The notes: generated from the sequence alone by a model not told the origin. A stretch of 39,148 nt of DNA from Candidatus Flemingiibacterium merdigallinarum (GCA_904386005.1 CAJFKR010000015.1:1-39148); one strand, 5' to 3'. Shown: positions 1-7,927, numbered from the stretch's first letter. A program made the numbers and translations.

Positions 1-92
1 TTTCCGGAATCGTTCAGCTCATTGGCGTTATTCTCGCAGATAAGCTGAACAAACATCATCTTTTCAAGAGTATCCGTAAATTGCTTGCTTGA
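1..92 (+). CDS. C-terminal end of an unidentified protein, probably integral membrane (5' end outside window)
   Basis: Frame 3 is open from the window edge to a TGA at 90-92 and gives about 29 residues. It starts with a hydrophobic run (GIVQLIGVILADKL) and ends in a basic tail (KSIRKLLA). This looks like the last transmembrane helix and cytoplasmic tail of a transporter-like protein, but the family cannot be named from so little sequence. Two hairpins with T-runs follow within 100 bp, which fits this being the last gene of its transcript. Being coding is an inference from the open frame and the terminators. Confidence 0.5.
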   Translation, partial: SGIVQLIGVILADKLNKHHLFKSIRKLLA

Positions 93-114
93 CTGTTTTT
101 ATACCGCTTTTTTT

Positions 115-139
115 GAGACGGGTTACTCGCCTCTTTTTT
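115..139 (+). terminator. Rho-independent terminator after the partial upstream gene
   Basis: A stem of about 8 bp (GAGACGGG / CTCGCCTC, one mismatch and one G-T pair, loop TTA) is followed directly by six T. It lies 23 bp after the stop codon of the partial gene. Confidence 0.65.
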
Positions 140-170
140 CCGCGCGCACTTTCGCGTTTTTTTTGATTCT

Positions 171-192
171 GCCTCCTTGTGGGGGCTTTTTT
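171..192 (+). terminator. Second Rho-independent terminator
   Basis: GCCTCC / GGGGGC form a 6-bp stem (one G-T pair) with a TTGT loop, followed by six T. It backs up the terminator at 115-139. The remaining spacer to position 314 holds only the repeat end at 226-245; I see no gene in it. Confidence 0.65.
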
Positions 193-225
193 CTTGCTTT
201 TGGTATATTACAGCTTTCTTTTTAA

Positions 226-245
226 TGACTTTTACAATCGCCTAA
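226..245. repeat. Solo terminal repeat matching the MITE-like element at 36.4-36.7 kb
   Basis: The 16 bases at 226-241 are the exact reverse complement of 36393-36408 (left end of the element upstream of the sugar kinase). The bases through 245 (ACAATCGCCTA) match that element's right end. The outward end would be at 245. I find no partner end and no target-site repeat nearby, so this is a truncated or decayed copy. Confidence 0.5.
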
Positions 246-314
246 TTTTGAATGTGCGCAATTGATTTATTTTGAGCGGAAATGATTCGTTGGAGTTATA
301 CCTGAAGTAGTCGG

Positions 315-650
315 TTATTTCTTCGCCTTGGTGTTCATGTATATCATGGCGGCGATTACGGTTATCAGCAGCACGACCACAAAGCCTATCGCGTAGGGCA
401 GCATTAACGATTCGTCCATGCCGCAATATTCGACGCGGTATCCGAGATACGCGAGTACCAACAGCAGCGCGCAGCAGGCAAAGCACACTATTCCGGTCGC
501 GCGGCAGACCTTCTTCTTGTCATATTTCTGTTGCTCCTCGGGCGACATAGTGTTATAGCCGGCTATCAGCCACGCGCCATGACCGAGAAAGAGACAAATT
601 GCGAGTACTAAAAATAACAATGCGAGAATAATTAAAAATATAATTGCCAT
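315..650 (-). CDS. DUF3784-like small membrane protein
   Basis: This is a protein of about 111 residues with three hydrophobic helices: an N-terminal helix rich in I/L/F after MAIIF, a second after the polar loop YNTMSPEEQQKYDKKK, and a C-terminal one before the tail NTKAKK. The 'AGYNTM(S/P)PEEQ-x-K-Y-D' loop between helices 1 and 2 is typical of DUF3784 proteins of Firmicutes, whose function is unknown. I chose ATG 650 rather than the upstream ATG at 698, because GGAG lies 8 bases before 650 and the protein then starts directly with the first helix. It follows the GH95 gene on the same strand with a 96-bp gap and no clear terminator between, so the two may share a transcript. Any link to fucose metabolism is inference. 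Confidence 0.7.
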   Translation of the reverse strand: MAIIFLIILALLFLVLAICLFLGHGAWLIAGYNTMSPEEQQKYDKKKVCRATGIVCFACCALLLVLAYLGYRVEYCGMDESLMLPYAIGFVVVLLITVIAAMIYMNTKAKK

Positions 651-746
651 TAAAGGTTCTCCATGCGGCGTTGATTTCGCCATAAATGCGCAGGTCACGT
701 CTTTGCGATGCGCAGTTTATTTTAAAAATGCGCCGGTTGCTATCTG

Positions 747-3014
747 TCAGAATTCTACTATCTTTGTCGCGCCCGCGGCAAGCTCGACCTCGCGCTCGCA
801 GCCGCCATATCGCAGCCTGACCTTGCAGTCATGACCGCATACAAGCTCGCAGCGGCGCGCCTTGCGACTCTCCCACTCGCAGCTTACCGTGATATCGCCG
901 CGCGCGCGCAGCCCCCTGAAGCTGCCGGTCTGCCATTTCTCGGGCAGCGCGGGCAAAAGCTCGATTGCGCCGTCATGGCTTTGCAGCAGCATTTCGGCGA
1001 TACCGGCGGTGAATCCGAAGTTGCCGTCGATCTGGAACGGCGGGTGCGCGTCGAACAGGTTATTATATGTACTGCGCTCAATCAGCAGCTCGATGTGCTT
1101 AAGACACTCGTCTCCCATGGCAAGACGCGCCCAGAAGTTGATAATCCACGCGCGGCTCCAGCCGGTGTGTCCGCCGCCGCGCTCAAGCCGAAGTCTGATC
1201 GCGGTCTTTGCCGCTTCGAACAGCTCGGGCGTCTTGGTCTTTGTGATCTGGTTCGACGGGTGCAGACCGTACAGCATCGACAGGTGACGATGCCCCGGCT
1301 CGGCTTCCTCGAAGTCCTCCTGCCACTCCATAATCTGTCCGCGCGCGCCTATCTTTATCGGCGGCAGGCGGTCGCGGGCAGCTTTGAGCTTATCGGCGAA
1401 GTCGGAGTCGATACCGAGAATCTCTGCCGCGCCGGAAGTGTTCGTGAACAGCTCGCGCAGAATGCAGTTGTCCATAGTCGGACCCGCGCAGATTGCGACG
1501 GCTTTTCCGGTAGTCGGGTCAAAGTAGTGATTTTCGGGCGAGTTCGACGGCGCGGTGACGAGGCAGCCGGTGTTTGGATCTTCGCAGAGGAAGTCGAGGA
1601 AGAACTCGCACGCGCCTTTCAATACCGGATAGTATTTTTCGAGGAATCCGCGGTCGAGCGAAAACTGATAGCGTTCCCAGATGTGCTTGCAGCACCACGC
1701 GCCGCCGCACATGAAGCTGCCCCACGAGCAGCTCTCGCCCGGCGCGGTGAAGCCCCACGGGTTGGTGATAGTGTGCGCGACCCAGCCGTGGCAGTTATAC
1801 TGAGTCTTTGCGGTGTCCTTGCCGTGCTCGGAGATGAATTTGATATATTCCATCAATGAGTCGCAGCACTCGGCAAGGTTAGTCGTCTCGGCGAGCCAGT
1901 AGTTCATTTGCAGATTGATGTTGATATGGTAGTCGGCCGACCAGATTGTGTCGTAGTCGCCGCTCCATATGCCCTGCAGGTTTGCCGGCAGCTGGCAGTT
2001 ATAGGACGAAGCTATCAGCAGGTAGCGTCCGAGCTGCCAGAACAGCTCGATGAGCGAGTCGAGCCCGCAGGAGTCGCGTTCTCCCGATTTGAGCAGCGCG
2101 AGACGCTCGTCTATGCCGAGCTTGCCGTCATAGTCGGGCGCTCCGGTGTCGATTGCGGCGCGCGACATCAGCGTCTCAAAATGGCGGTTGGTCTCGGCGC
2201 GGACAATATCGAAGTCGAGACTCGACGCGCGCTCAACCGCGGCGAGCGCGGTCGCGGTCGGCAGGCTCGAATCCTGCTCGAGCGCGGCAAGGTCGTATTT
2301 GTATCCGGTCGCGATACTGACATATATATTGATGTAATTCGCCAATTTTACAGACAGTGCGCCGTCCTGCGCGCGCGTATCGCCGTCGGTGACAATCCGC
2401 ACCGCGCCGGCATAGCCGATACCCTTGTCGAATACTCCGGTCATGAGTATCCCGCCGTCTGTGTATTTTATGTCGGATTTCTCGCGCTGATAACTGAATT
2501 CAGCGTCGAATTCGCCGTCGGCCGCAACGCGCATGACGAAGCAATTGTATTTATGCGACACGAACGCGACTCGGCTGTAACGCTTGCCGAGGGCGCTGTA
2601 TTCGATTCGCACCTCGCCGCGCAGGATATCGAGCTCGCGGCTGTATTCGGTCATGTCGGCATGACCGAAGTCGATATACATTTCACCCGCGCTCTCGAAG
2701 CTGCCGTAGGTATGTTCGTAGCCGTGACCGCTGTGGCTGCCCTCTCCGCGGCAGACGAGGTATTTTTGTGTCAGCCGCTCGGCTTCGACGATGTTTCCGG
2801 CGAAAAGCTCGCGGCGGATCTCGTCGAGGTGCGCGGCGCAGTCGGGATTGTCGGCGAGCTCGTCGTGCCAGCCGCTCCACAGCGACTCCTCGTTGAATTG
2901 CAGGCGTTCAGCGGCAGTACCATATACCATCGCGCCTATGCGACCGTTTCCGAGCATCAAAGCGTCGGTCCACTCGACGGCGGGATGATAGTATCTCATA
3001 AGTGTGTTTTTCAT
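747..3014 (-). CDS. Glycoside hydrolase family 95, alpha-L-fucosidase-type
   Basis: This 755-residue protein matches the full GH95 layout: an N-terminal beta-sandwich beginning with the family signature W-x-D-A-L-x-L-G-N-G-R-x-G-A-M (residues 15-29) and NEESLWSG, then an (alpha/alpha)6 barrel and a C-terminal beta domain. Expected active-site elements are present: the Asn pair in HININLQMNYW (N365, N367), a Glu-rich EWQEDFEE segment (563-570) holding the general acid, and QIDGNFG (662-668) with the conserved Asp. GH95 enzymes invert alpha-1,2-linked L-fucose, as in milk or mucin glycans; some members act on L-galactose instead. There is no signal peptide, so it should act in the cytoplasm on imported oligosaccharides. 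GAAAGGA lies about 10 bases before the start. It is divergent from the GH16 gene. Confidence 0.93.
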   Translation of the reverse strand: MKNTLMRYYHPAVEWTDALMLGNGRIGAMVYGTAAERLQFNEESLWSGWHDELADNPDCAAHLDEIRRELFAGNIVEAERLTQKYLVCRGEGSHSGHGYEHTYGSFESAGEMYIDFGHADMTEYSRELDILRGEVRIEYSALGKRYSRVAFVSHKYNCFVMRVAADGEFDAEFSYQREKSDIKYTDGGILMTGVFDKGIGYAGAVRIVTDGDTRAQDGALSVKLANYINIYVSIATGYKYDLAALEQDSSLPTATALAAVERASSLDFDIVRAETNRHFETLMSRAAIDTGAPDYDGKLGIDERLALLKSGERDSCGLDSLIELFWQLGRYLLIASSYNCQLPANLQGIWSGDYDTIWSADYHININLQMNYWLAETTNLAECCDSLMEYIKFISEHGKDTAKTQYNCHGWVAHTITNPWGFTAPGESCSWGSFMCGGAWCCKHIWERYQFSLDRGFLEKYYPVLKGACEFFLDFLCEDPNTGCLVTAPSNSPENHYFDPTTGKAVAICAGPTMDNCILRELFTNTSGAAEILGIDSDFADKLKAARDRLPPIKIGARGQIMEWQEDFEEAEPGHRHLSMLYGLHPSNQITKTKTPELFEAAKTAIRLRLERGGGHTGWSRAWIINFWARLAMGDECLKHIELLIERSTYNNLFDAHPPFQIDGNFGFTAGIAEMLLQSHDGAIELLPALPEKWQTGSFRGLRARGDITVSCEWESRKARRCELVCGHDCKVRLRYGGCEREVELAAGATKIVEF

Positions 3015-3124
3015 CGCGGTTTCATCCTTTCAATCGATATAAACAAATATTAGAGTCGGACAATAACACTGCCGGAAATATTCCGATATTATTTTCGCAA
3101 AATTTGACTGTTTCAAAATAAGTA

Positions 3125-3153
3125 TTGATTTTTTGCCTGATAGGTATTATAAT
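3125..3153 (+). promoter_or_regulatory. Sigma-A promoter of the GH16 gene
   Basis: TTGATT (3125-3130), a 17-bp spacer and TATAAT (3148-3153). This predicts a start near 3160 and a leader of about 60 nt to the ATG at 3222. A short palindrome at 3072-3084 (CGGAA-ATA-TTCCG) lies between the two divergent genes and might be an operator for the fucosidase side. Confidence 0.75.
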
Positions 3154-3221
3154 ATAATCAGTATATCAGACAAATCAGTATTTGTCAATCGCAATTTGCG
3201 CATTGACGGAAAGGATTTTTT

Positions 3222-4121
3222 ATGGCGTTCAAACCAACACAGCTGACCGACGTCGGCATGAAAAAAACCTTCGCGGTCGAGGGACACGCGGCAAGCTTTT
3301 TGCCGAGCGAAAAGAATTGGCGGCTCGTCTGGAACGACGAATTCGACCTCGACCACCTCGACAGTGACAAGTGGAACTATCGACTCTGCTACTGGGGCTA
3401 TCCGTCGCCTACCTTCACGACCGAGGGGGTCGAGGTGAGCGACAGCATACTTAAAATAAACCTTGTACGCGACGGCGACAATTTTAAGTCGGCGCATCTC
3501 CAGACCGGCTCGAACACGTTCGACCTGCCGCCGGACAAGGACAGAACCGGATTCTGGCCGTTCGGCAAGAAGCTGCCGGCGAAGTTCATGCACCGCTACG
3601 GATTTTACGAAATACGCTGCCGTCTGCCGCGCCATTCGGGCTGGCACGCGGCGTTCTGGCTGCAGTCGCCGTCGATCGGCGCGCATCCGAACCCCGAATA
3701 TGCCGGCGTTGAATGCGATATCATGGAGAACTACCGTCAGCACACCGACGGCGAGATGATCTGCGGCAACGGCTGGGGCGGCTACGGCAGCGAGGGCAAG
3801 TGGTTCGGTCACTACAGCTTCCCCTATGCCGAGACCGACGACGGCTGGCATTACTACGCGGTCGACTGGTCGCCCGAGGGGTACATATTCTACGCCGACG
3901 GCAAGTTAGTCGGCAGTCAGATGGCGCCCGAGTGTCCGGTTTCTAAGGTCGACCAATTTATACTGGTGTCGACCGAATGTCACGGCTACCACCGCGTATT
4001 CACACGTCGGGGCGAGGCGGGAGAGGCGGGATTTGCCGGCAAGCCTGTCCCCGAGCTGTTCGACGCGTACCCGGACTGCTTTGAGGTGGACTTTGTACGC
4101 GTATATGATGTTAGTTATTAG
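3222..4121 (+). CDS. Glycoside hydrolase family 16 (beta-glucanase/laminarinase-like)
   Basis: 299 residues with a single GH16 jelly-roll domain from about residue 33 (WRLVWNDEFD) to the end (FEVDFVRVYD). The family active-site motif E-x-D-x-(x)-E is present as ECDIME, giving nucleophile E164, D166 and acid/base E169. Other family features are the substrate-cleft tryptophans in the GWHAAFWLQ segment (140-148) and the late WSPEGYIFYADGK strand. GH16 enzymes cleave beta-1,3 or beta-1,4 links in glucans, galactans or xyloglucan; the subfamily cannot be decided here. No signal peptide is visible, which is unusual for GH16. GGAAAGGA precedes the ATG. The last three codons and the stop lie inside a heptamer repeat array (4110-4144), so the C-terminus may have been set by repeat insertion. 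Confidence 0.9.
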   Translation: MAFKPTQLTDVGMKKTFAVEGHAASFLPSEKNWRLVWNDEFDLDHLDSDKWNYRLCYWGYPSPTFTTEGVEVSDSILKINLVRDGDNFKSAHLQTGSNTFDLPPDKDRTGFWPFGKKLPAKFMHRYGFYEIRCRLPRHSGWHAAFWLQSPSIGAHPNPEYAGVECDIMENYRQHTDGEMICGNGWGGYGSEGKWFGHYSFPYAETDDGWHYYAVDWSPEGYIFYADGKLVGSQMAPECPVSKVDQFILVSTECHGYHRVFTRRGEAGEAGFAGKPVPELFDAYPDCFEVDFVRVYDVSY

Positions 4122-4144
4122 TTGTTAGCTGTTAGTTGTTAGGG
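4110..4144 (+). repeat. Heptanucleotide tandem array (GTTAGTT-type, 5 units)
   Basis: Five consecutive 7-bp units read GTTAGTT, ATTAGTT, GTTAGCT, GTTAGTT, GTTAGGG. The array overlaps the stop codon of the GH16 gene (4119-4121). The same 7-bp period, with related units, borders the palindrome elements at 12.46, 29.28 and 34.67 kb. Confidence 0.8.
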
Positions 4145-4184
4145 GTTGGAGAGGCGGCGGGGCGGGCTGTTGTTGTTCATTGCT

Positions 4185-4219
4185 TAAAAAACGGACTGCC
4201 ATATACTGACAGTCCGTTA
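4185..4219 (-). terminator. Rho-independent terminator of the solute-binding protein gene
   Basis: Read on the minus strand, a 9-bp perfect stem (AACGGACTG / CAGTCCGTT) with an 11-nt loop is followed by a run of T. It lies directly after the stop codon at 4223. It may also stop GH16 transcripts from the other side, though the T-run on that strand is poor. Confidence 0.8.
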
Positions 4220-4222
4220 TCA

Positions 4223-5692
4223 TTATGCGTCAAGAGCCTTGACTTTTTCATAAAATTCATCTATAATAGCTTTATAAGACGGAGCTTTGGAGTCGTAATA
4301 GGAAGCCCAGTTCGGGTCGTTGTTATAAATCTGCGGCTTTATCTCGAAGTCGATGCCGATTCCCTTGTATATCGAGCCGAAGCCGAACACGACGTTTTCG
4401 CGGATCAGGTCGAACATACGCGCGGAATCGTCGTCGCGCGAATATTTGATTTTGAGCGCGGTCTCGAAATATGCCGGAGAGGTGGTGTAGTGGTTTTCAC
4501 TCGCAATCGCCTCCATAACCGCGGCGGCGACGTCGGTCTTATCGCAGGACGCGGTTATTCCAAACAGCGTGTTGCCCTCGTTGAGCGCGGAATAGTATCC
4601 GGCTTGCGCCTCGTCGTATTTCGGGTAGGGCAGGACAAGGAAGTCGTCGGTCATATTCTGATAGTGTTTTGCGGCGTCGTTGAACACGCCGGTCATAAAG
4701 ACCGAGAGACCGTCGTTAAAGGTTTGGCGCACCGACTGGGTCGCTTCATCCGCGTCCTTAACAAGTATTACGCCGAGGTGGTCGTGCGTCAGCGAGCAGA
4801 GACGGGCAATCGCGTCCTGAACCTTTTCGGTTCCGAAGGTCAGCTCGGGATAGCCCTCGTCGTTGTTGGTCGTTACCTTGAGGTCGAGCGACTGGATGAA
4901 TGGCACGAGTCCGTTCGGGTAGAGCTGGAAGCCGAAAAGGTCACCGACGTCGGGCGTGTCGTTTCCGTTTATATCGGTATAGATATCTGAGGACATCTCC
5001 TCAAGCTTGTCGAGCGTCCACTTTCCGCTGTCGACCAGCTCGTACGGATTTTCAAGCTTATATTCGTCAATGAGCCGGCCGTTCGCGAATATGCAGCTCA
5101 GCTCCTTGATACTGTTTATCGAAATTTCACCGGTCGCGAGGAAGAGCTTGCCGTCGACCGATGTCTCCTCGACCAGCCCATTGACCCACCAAGGCTGCGT
5201 GAAATCGAGGTAGGGGAGCTTCGCGAGGTCGACGAGTATACCGTCGGGTATCAGCGACGGCATTGTGTAGTACTGTCCGCTGACGATATCGTATGTGCCG
5301 TCACCAGCCATGACGCTGTTGCGTATCGTGCCGATGTATATGTCGCGCGTGGCCCAGGTGTAGGACATCGGGATATTGTTGAGTGTGACGTTCAGTCTCG
5401 ATTCAACGTTGATGTCACGTTCGTAGAGCGCGTCGTTGACGACCTCACCGTTCAGCTCCTCCGAAAATTCGTTGTTCTCCTCCCACCAGAGGATGTTGAC
5501 CGTAGTTCCTCCGAAGTCGAGGTCGGCGGGCAGCGAGTCGGTGCGGTCGGAGACCTCGCTGGAAATGGTATTGTCTGCGTCAGTCGTAGTTTCGGCATCG
5601 CCCTCTACTGGTTCAGACTGGCAGGCGGCAACTGACGGCAGGATTAAGAGAGCGAGTATCAGAGATAAAATGCGTGGATCTGCTTTTTTCAT
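4223..5692 (-). CDS. Extracellular solute-binding lipoprotein, sugar ABC-transporter type (family 1)
   Basis: 489 residues. A basic N-terminus and hydrophobic stretch end in the lipobox V-A-A-C (C24), so the mature protein is a lipid-anchored surface protein. After an acidic/Ser-Thr linker (about 25-55) comes a type-1 periplasmic-binding fold starting TVNILWWEE. The segments EVVNDALYERDINVESRLNV and YDIVSGQYYTMPSLIPDG are typical of carbohydrate-binding proteins of Clostridia. No permease or ATPase gene is adjacent, so it is an orphan receptor that would have to use a transporter encoded elsewhere. AAAGGAG lies 11 bases before the ATG. It has its own consensus promoter (5741-5769) and terminator, so it is monocistronic. 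The ligand is unknown; nearby fucosidase and GH16 genes suggest an oligosaccharide. Confidence 0.88.
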   Translation of the reverse strand: MKKADPRILSLILALLILPSVAACQSEPVEGDAETTTDADNTISSEVSDRTDSLPADLDFGGTTVNILWWEENNEFSEELNGEVVNDALYERDINVESRLNVTLNNIPMSYTWATRDIYIGTIRNSVMAGDGTYDIVSGQYYTMPSLIPDGILVDLAKLPYLDFTQPWWVNGLVEETSVDGKLFLATGEISINSIKELSCIFANGRLIDEYKLENPYELVDSGKWTLDKLEEMSSDIYTDINGNDTPDVGDLFGFQLYPNGLVPFIQSLDLKVTTNNDEGYPELTFGTEKVQDAIARLCSLTHDHLGVILVKDADEATQSVRQTFNDGLSVFMTGVFNDAAKHYQNMTDDFLVLPYPKYDEAQAGYYSALNEGNTLFGITASCDKTDVAAAVMEAIASENHYTTSPAYFETALKIKYSRDDDSARMFDLIRENVVFGFGSIYKGIGIDFEIKPQIYNNDPNWASYYDSKAPSYKAIIDEFYEKVKALDA

Positions 5693-5740
5693 ATGATATA
5701 ATGCTCCTTTACGATTTTGTGGACAAATAATTGCCTAATC

Positions 5741-5769
5741 ATTATAGCACTATCGATTATAAAAGTCAA
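5741..5769 (-). promoter_or_regulatory. Sigma-A promoter of the solute-binding protein gene
   Basis: On the minus strand TTGACT (complement of 5764-5769), exactly 17 bp, TATAAT (complement of 5741-5746). This predicts a leader of about 40 nt. Confidence 0.85.
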
Positions 5770-5820
5770 TTACTACAGATATTAATTCAATTTGTCTTTT
5801 ATATTTGGAGGTAATTTATC

Positions 5821-7023
5821 ATGGATGTCGAGATCAAAGCTCTGTCGAAACAGAAATGGAAAGGACAGATTTTGCCGATTGGTTATTCGACAAGGCAGGT
5901 ATATAATGTTTCGGTCGATGAGGGCGACGGCTTCAGTATATCAATCACACCGAGTCAGATCAATGTTCCGGTAGTTCACACGCCCGACGAATACGACTAT
6001 CCCGACCGGCTGTTCGACGAGTATCACGAGAACGCGTTCGCTTGGGGAGTCGAGTCGGACGGGAAGCTGCTCGCGGCGATAGAGACCTGTCCGGAGGAGT
6101 GGTCGAATCGGCTGCGGATTTGCGAATTGTGGGTCGACGAGTCGCTGCGGGGCAGGGGAGTCGGGCGAAGGCTTATCGATATCGCGCTCGAGCAGGCAAG
6201 GCTCGAGCGGCGGCGCGCGGTCATACTCGAGACGCAGTCCTGCAACTACAACGCGATCGGCTTCTACCGGCACATGGGCTTCAAGCTCATCGGCTTTGAT
6301 TCCTGTTGCTACGCTAATAATGACATCGAGCGCGGCGAGGTGCGGCTCGAATTCGGTCGGCTTTATAACAAACCGCCGCGACTTACACGAGACGAGCTTA
6401 TAATAAGACCCGAGCGACCGGACGAGTATCACGACGTCGAGTGCATGGTGCGCCGCGCGTTCTACAACAAATACAAGCGCGGCTGCGACGAACATTTCCT
6501 CGTCCACAATCTGCGCTCTGACGCGGCGTATCTGCCCGAATACAGTCGTATCGCGCTGCACGATGGGAAGATTGTCGGAGCGATATATTATTCGCGTTCG
6601 TATGTGAAGCCGGACGACAGCAATGATGAAATGACCGACGGGTACCCTACGATCACATTTGGGCCACTCTGTGTCGACCCCGAATATCAGGGCAGGGGCG
6701 TCGGCGAGCATCTGCTGCGCGAGACACTCGAGCTGGCGCGGTCGGCGGGCGAGTCGGGGGTTATCATCTTCGGAGAGCTGGACTACTACCCGCGGCTCGG
6801 GTTTGTGACCTGCGACAAATATGGCATCACCGACCACGAGGGCGAGAACAGACCGGCTTTCATGGCGTATCGGCTGAACGAAAGCTTTGACAAGGTTCAC
6901 GGCAGGTTCCACGAAGCCGATGTGTTCGGTGTGACCGAGGGCTTCGACGAGTACGAGCGCGGATTTCCCTATATCGAAAAGCAGCGTTTCCCCTGCCAAT
7001 GGGCGGAGAAGTGGGAAGAATAA
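5821..7023 (+). CDS. Tandem (double-domain) GNAT N-acetyltransferase
   Basis: 400 residues with two GNAT acetyl-CoA-binding motifs in one chain. The first, at 103-125, has the pyrophosphate loop RGRGVG (110-115), followed by an alanine-rich helix and CNYNAIGFYRHMGFK. The second, at 283-306, has QGRGVG (290-295), followed by DYYPRLGF. The second half resembles YhbS-type predicted acetyltransferases (FGPLCVDPEYQGRGVG). A C-terminal tail of about 65 residues (RPAFMAYRLNE to the end) follows, as in that group. Residues 1-55 form an extra N-terminal region. The substrate is unknown. GGAGG lies 9 bases before the ATG. The gene is divergent from the solute-binding protein gene with a gap of about 130 bp, and no strong promoter on this strand stood out. 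Confidence 0.88.
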   Translation: MDVEIKALSKQKWKGQILPIGYSTRQVYNVSVDEGDGFSISITPSQINVPVVHTPDEYDYPDRLFDEYHENAFAWGVESDGKLLAAIETCPEEWSNRLRICELWVDESLRGRGVGRRLIDIALEQARLERRRAVILETQSCNYNAIGFYRHMGFKLIGFDSCCYANNDIERGEVRLEFGRLYNKPPRLTRDELIIRPERPDEYHDVECMVRRAFYNKYKRGCDEHFLVHNLRSDAAYLPEYSRIALHDGKIVGAIYYSRSYVKPDDSNDEMTDGYPTITFGPLCVDPEYQGRGVGEHLLRETLELARSAGESGVIIFGELDYYPRLGFVTCDKYGITDHEGENRPAFMAYRLNESFDKVHGRFHEADVFGVTEGFDEYERGFPYIEKQRFPCQWAEKWEE

Positions 7024-7034
7024 TTCACATAGGG

Positions 7035-7063
7035 TTGACAAAAGTGAATGAATATGGTATCAT
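7035..7063 (+). promoter_or_regulatory. Sigma-A promoter of the small lipoprotein gene
   Basis: TTGACA (7035-7040), 17-bp spacer, TATCAT (7058-7063). The -10 box is the outer edge of the left arm of the inverted repeat at 7058-7096. Confidence 0.8.
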
Positions 7064-7096
7064 ATATTTGCGATATATTGTCGCAAATATATGATA
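7058..7096. promoter_or_regulatory. Perfect 16-bp inverted repeat spanning -10 box to ribosome site (probable operator or leader hairpin)
   Basis: The arms TATCATATATTTGCGA (7058-7073) and TCGCAAATATATGATA (7081-7096) are perfect complements around a 7-bp centre. The left arm begins with the -10 hexamer; the right arm ends just before the ribosome site of the gene at 7110. A transcript starting near 7070 would contain only part of the left arm, so a DNA-level operator fits better than an RNA hairpin. Confidence 0.75.
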
Positions 7097-7109
7097 CAGA
7101 GGTGATTAT

Positions 7110-7772
7110 ATGTTGTCAGGAAAGCTCCGATTGAGCGCGGCGATACTCGCGGCGTTTTCAGCGATACAGCTTTCAGCCTGCTCCGACAAGCTGCCCGAGA
7201 TACGCTACGGCGATGTCGACTTCACAATCGACAATCCTGAGGTATTGCCGCTATTGAGTGAAGAATACAACGAGCTCGTGATGAACTATAGCATTAATGT
7301 AAGCTCTGTGGTCGGACCATATCTGCATTATTATGTAGATGAAGATGGCAATATTACATTGCATACGGGCGTTTATTACATTTTTGATGACAATGGCTAT
7401 AATGAGATAAACAACGACGCGTATGTATTACTGTCTACCGAAGCGAAATATCTAAGGATAAGCGATGAATCGGATTTCGTTCCGGATTACAGCCGTGATG
7501 ATATTGTTGAGGTAGGCGGTACAATAGTCGGAAGAGATTACGGAGATTTTTATTATCAGCCGCATATTACTGTCGGAAATGAATATTGTACGTATGTAGT
7601 AACCGCGGATGAGGTTTTTCGCCGCAGTGAACTGTATGATTTCCCGGCTCCGCCAGACGGAATCGTGGAACTTACCGAGGACATCGCTATGCGCTACGGC
7701 GACGAGCTGTTCGAGCTTGCGCCCGAGGCGGGAGAGGTGCCGATCGAGCTGCTGGAAGATGTTAGTGAATAG
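7110..7772 (+). CDS. Small predicted lipoprotein of unknown function
   Basis: 220 residues. A basic N-terminus (MLSGKLRLS) and hydrophobic segment end in L-S-A-C (C24), a valid lipobox. The mature part is acidic, rich in Asp/Glu/Tyr and mostly beta-like, with no domain I recognise. GAGGTGA lies about 7 bases before the ATG. The gene has its own promoter with an overlapping palindrome and its own terminator, so it is a single-gene, probably tightly regulated unit between the GNAT gene and the housekeeping operon. The central coding part (about 7240-7640) is more AT-rich than its neighbours, which could reflect transfer or weak selection. Confidence 0.8.
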   Translation: MLSGKLRLSAAILAAFSAIQLSACSDKLPEIRYGDVDFTIDNPEVLPLLSEEYNELVMNYSINVSSVVGPYLHYYVDEDGNITLHTGVYYIFDDNGYNEINNDAYVLLSTEAKYLRISDESDFVPDYSRDDIVEVGGTIVGRDYGDFYYQPHITVGNEYCTYVVTADEVFRRSELYDFPAPPDGIVELTEDIAMRYGDELFELAPEAGEVPIELLEDVSE

Positions 7773-7778
7773 GAAAAG

Positions 7779-7810
7779 AGCTGTCGTGTCACGCGGCAGC
7801 TTTTAATTTT
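7779..7810 (+). terminator. Rho-independent terminator of the lipoprotein gene
   Basis: A 10-bp stem AGCTGTCGTG / CGCGGCAGCT (two G-T pairs, loop TCA) is followed by TTTTAATTTT, starting 7 bp after the stop codon. Confidence 0.85.
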
Positions 7811-7857
7811 ACTTCCGGTTGTTCATGAAATAATTACTTGTTTTGTCCTATATCCGA

Positions 7858-7886
7858 TTGACAAAAATCCTATTTTGAGGTATAAT
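7858..7886 (+). promoter_or_regulatory. Full-consensus sigma-A promoter of the yicC-remA-gmk operon
   Basis: TTGACA (7858-7863), 17 bp, TATAAT (7881-7886), an exact match to consensus in both boxes and spacing. The leader to the yicC start is about 35 nt. Confidence 0.9.
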
Positions 7887-7927
7887 ATTATATATGCCCA
7901 AAATGTAACGGAGTAAATTTTACAAAT

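Noticed and set aside
831..3053. Long plus-strand open frames opposite the GH95 gene
   Set aside because: They are a by-product of GC-rich codon bias: low-complexity, Arg/Ala/Val-rich products with no domains, lying over a complete GH95 gene.
5941..7041. 366-codon minus-strand frame opposite the tandem GNAT gene
   Set aside because: The plus strand encodes two full GNAT motifs with a ribosome site. The minus frame has no recognisable motif.
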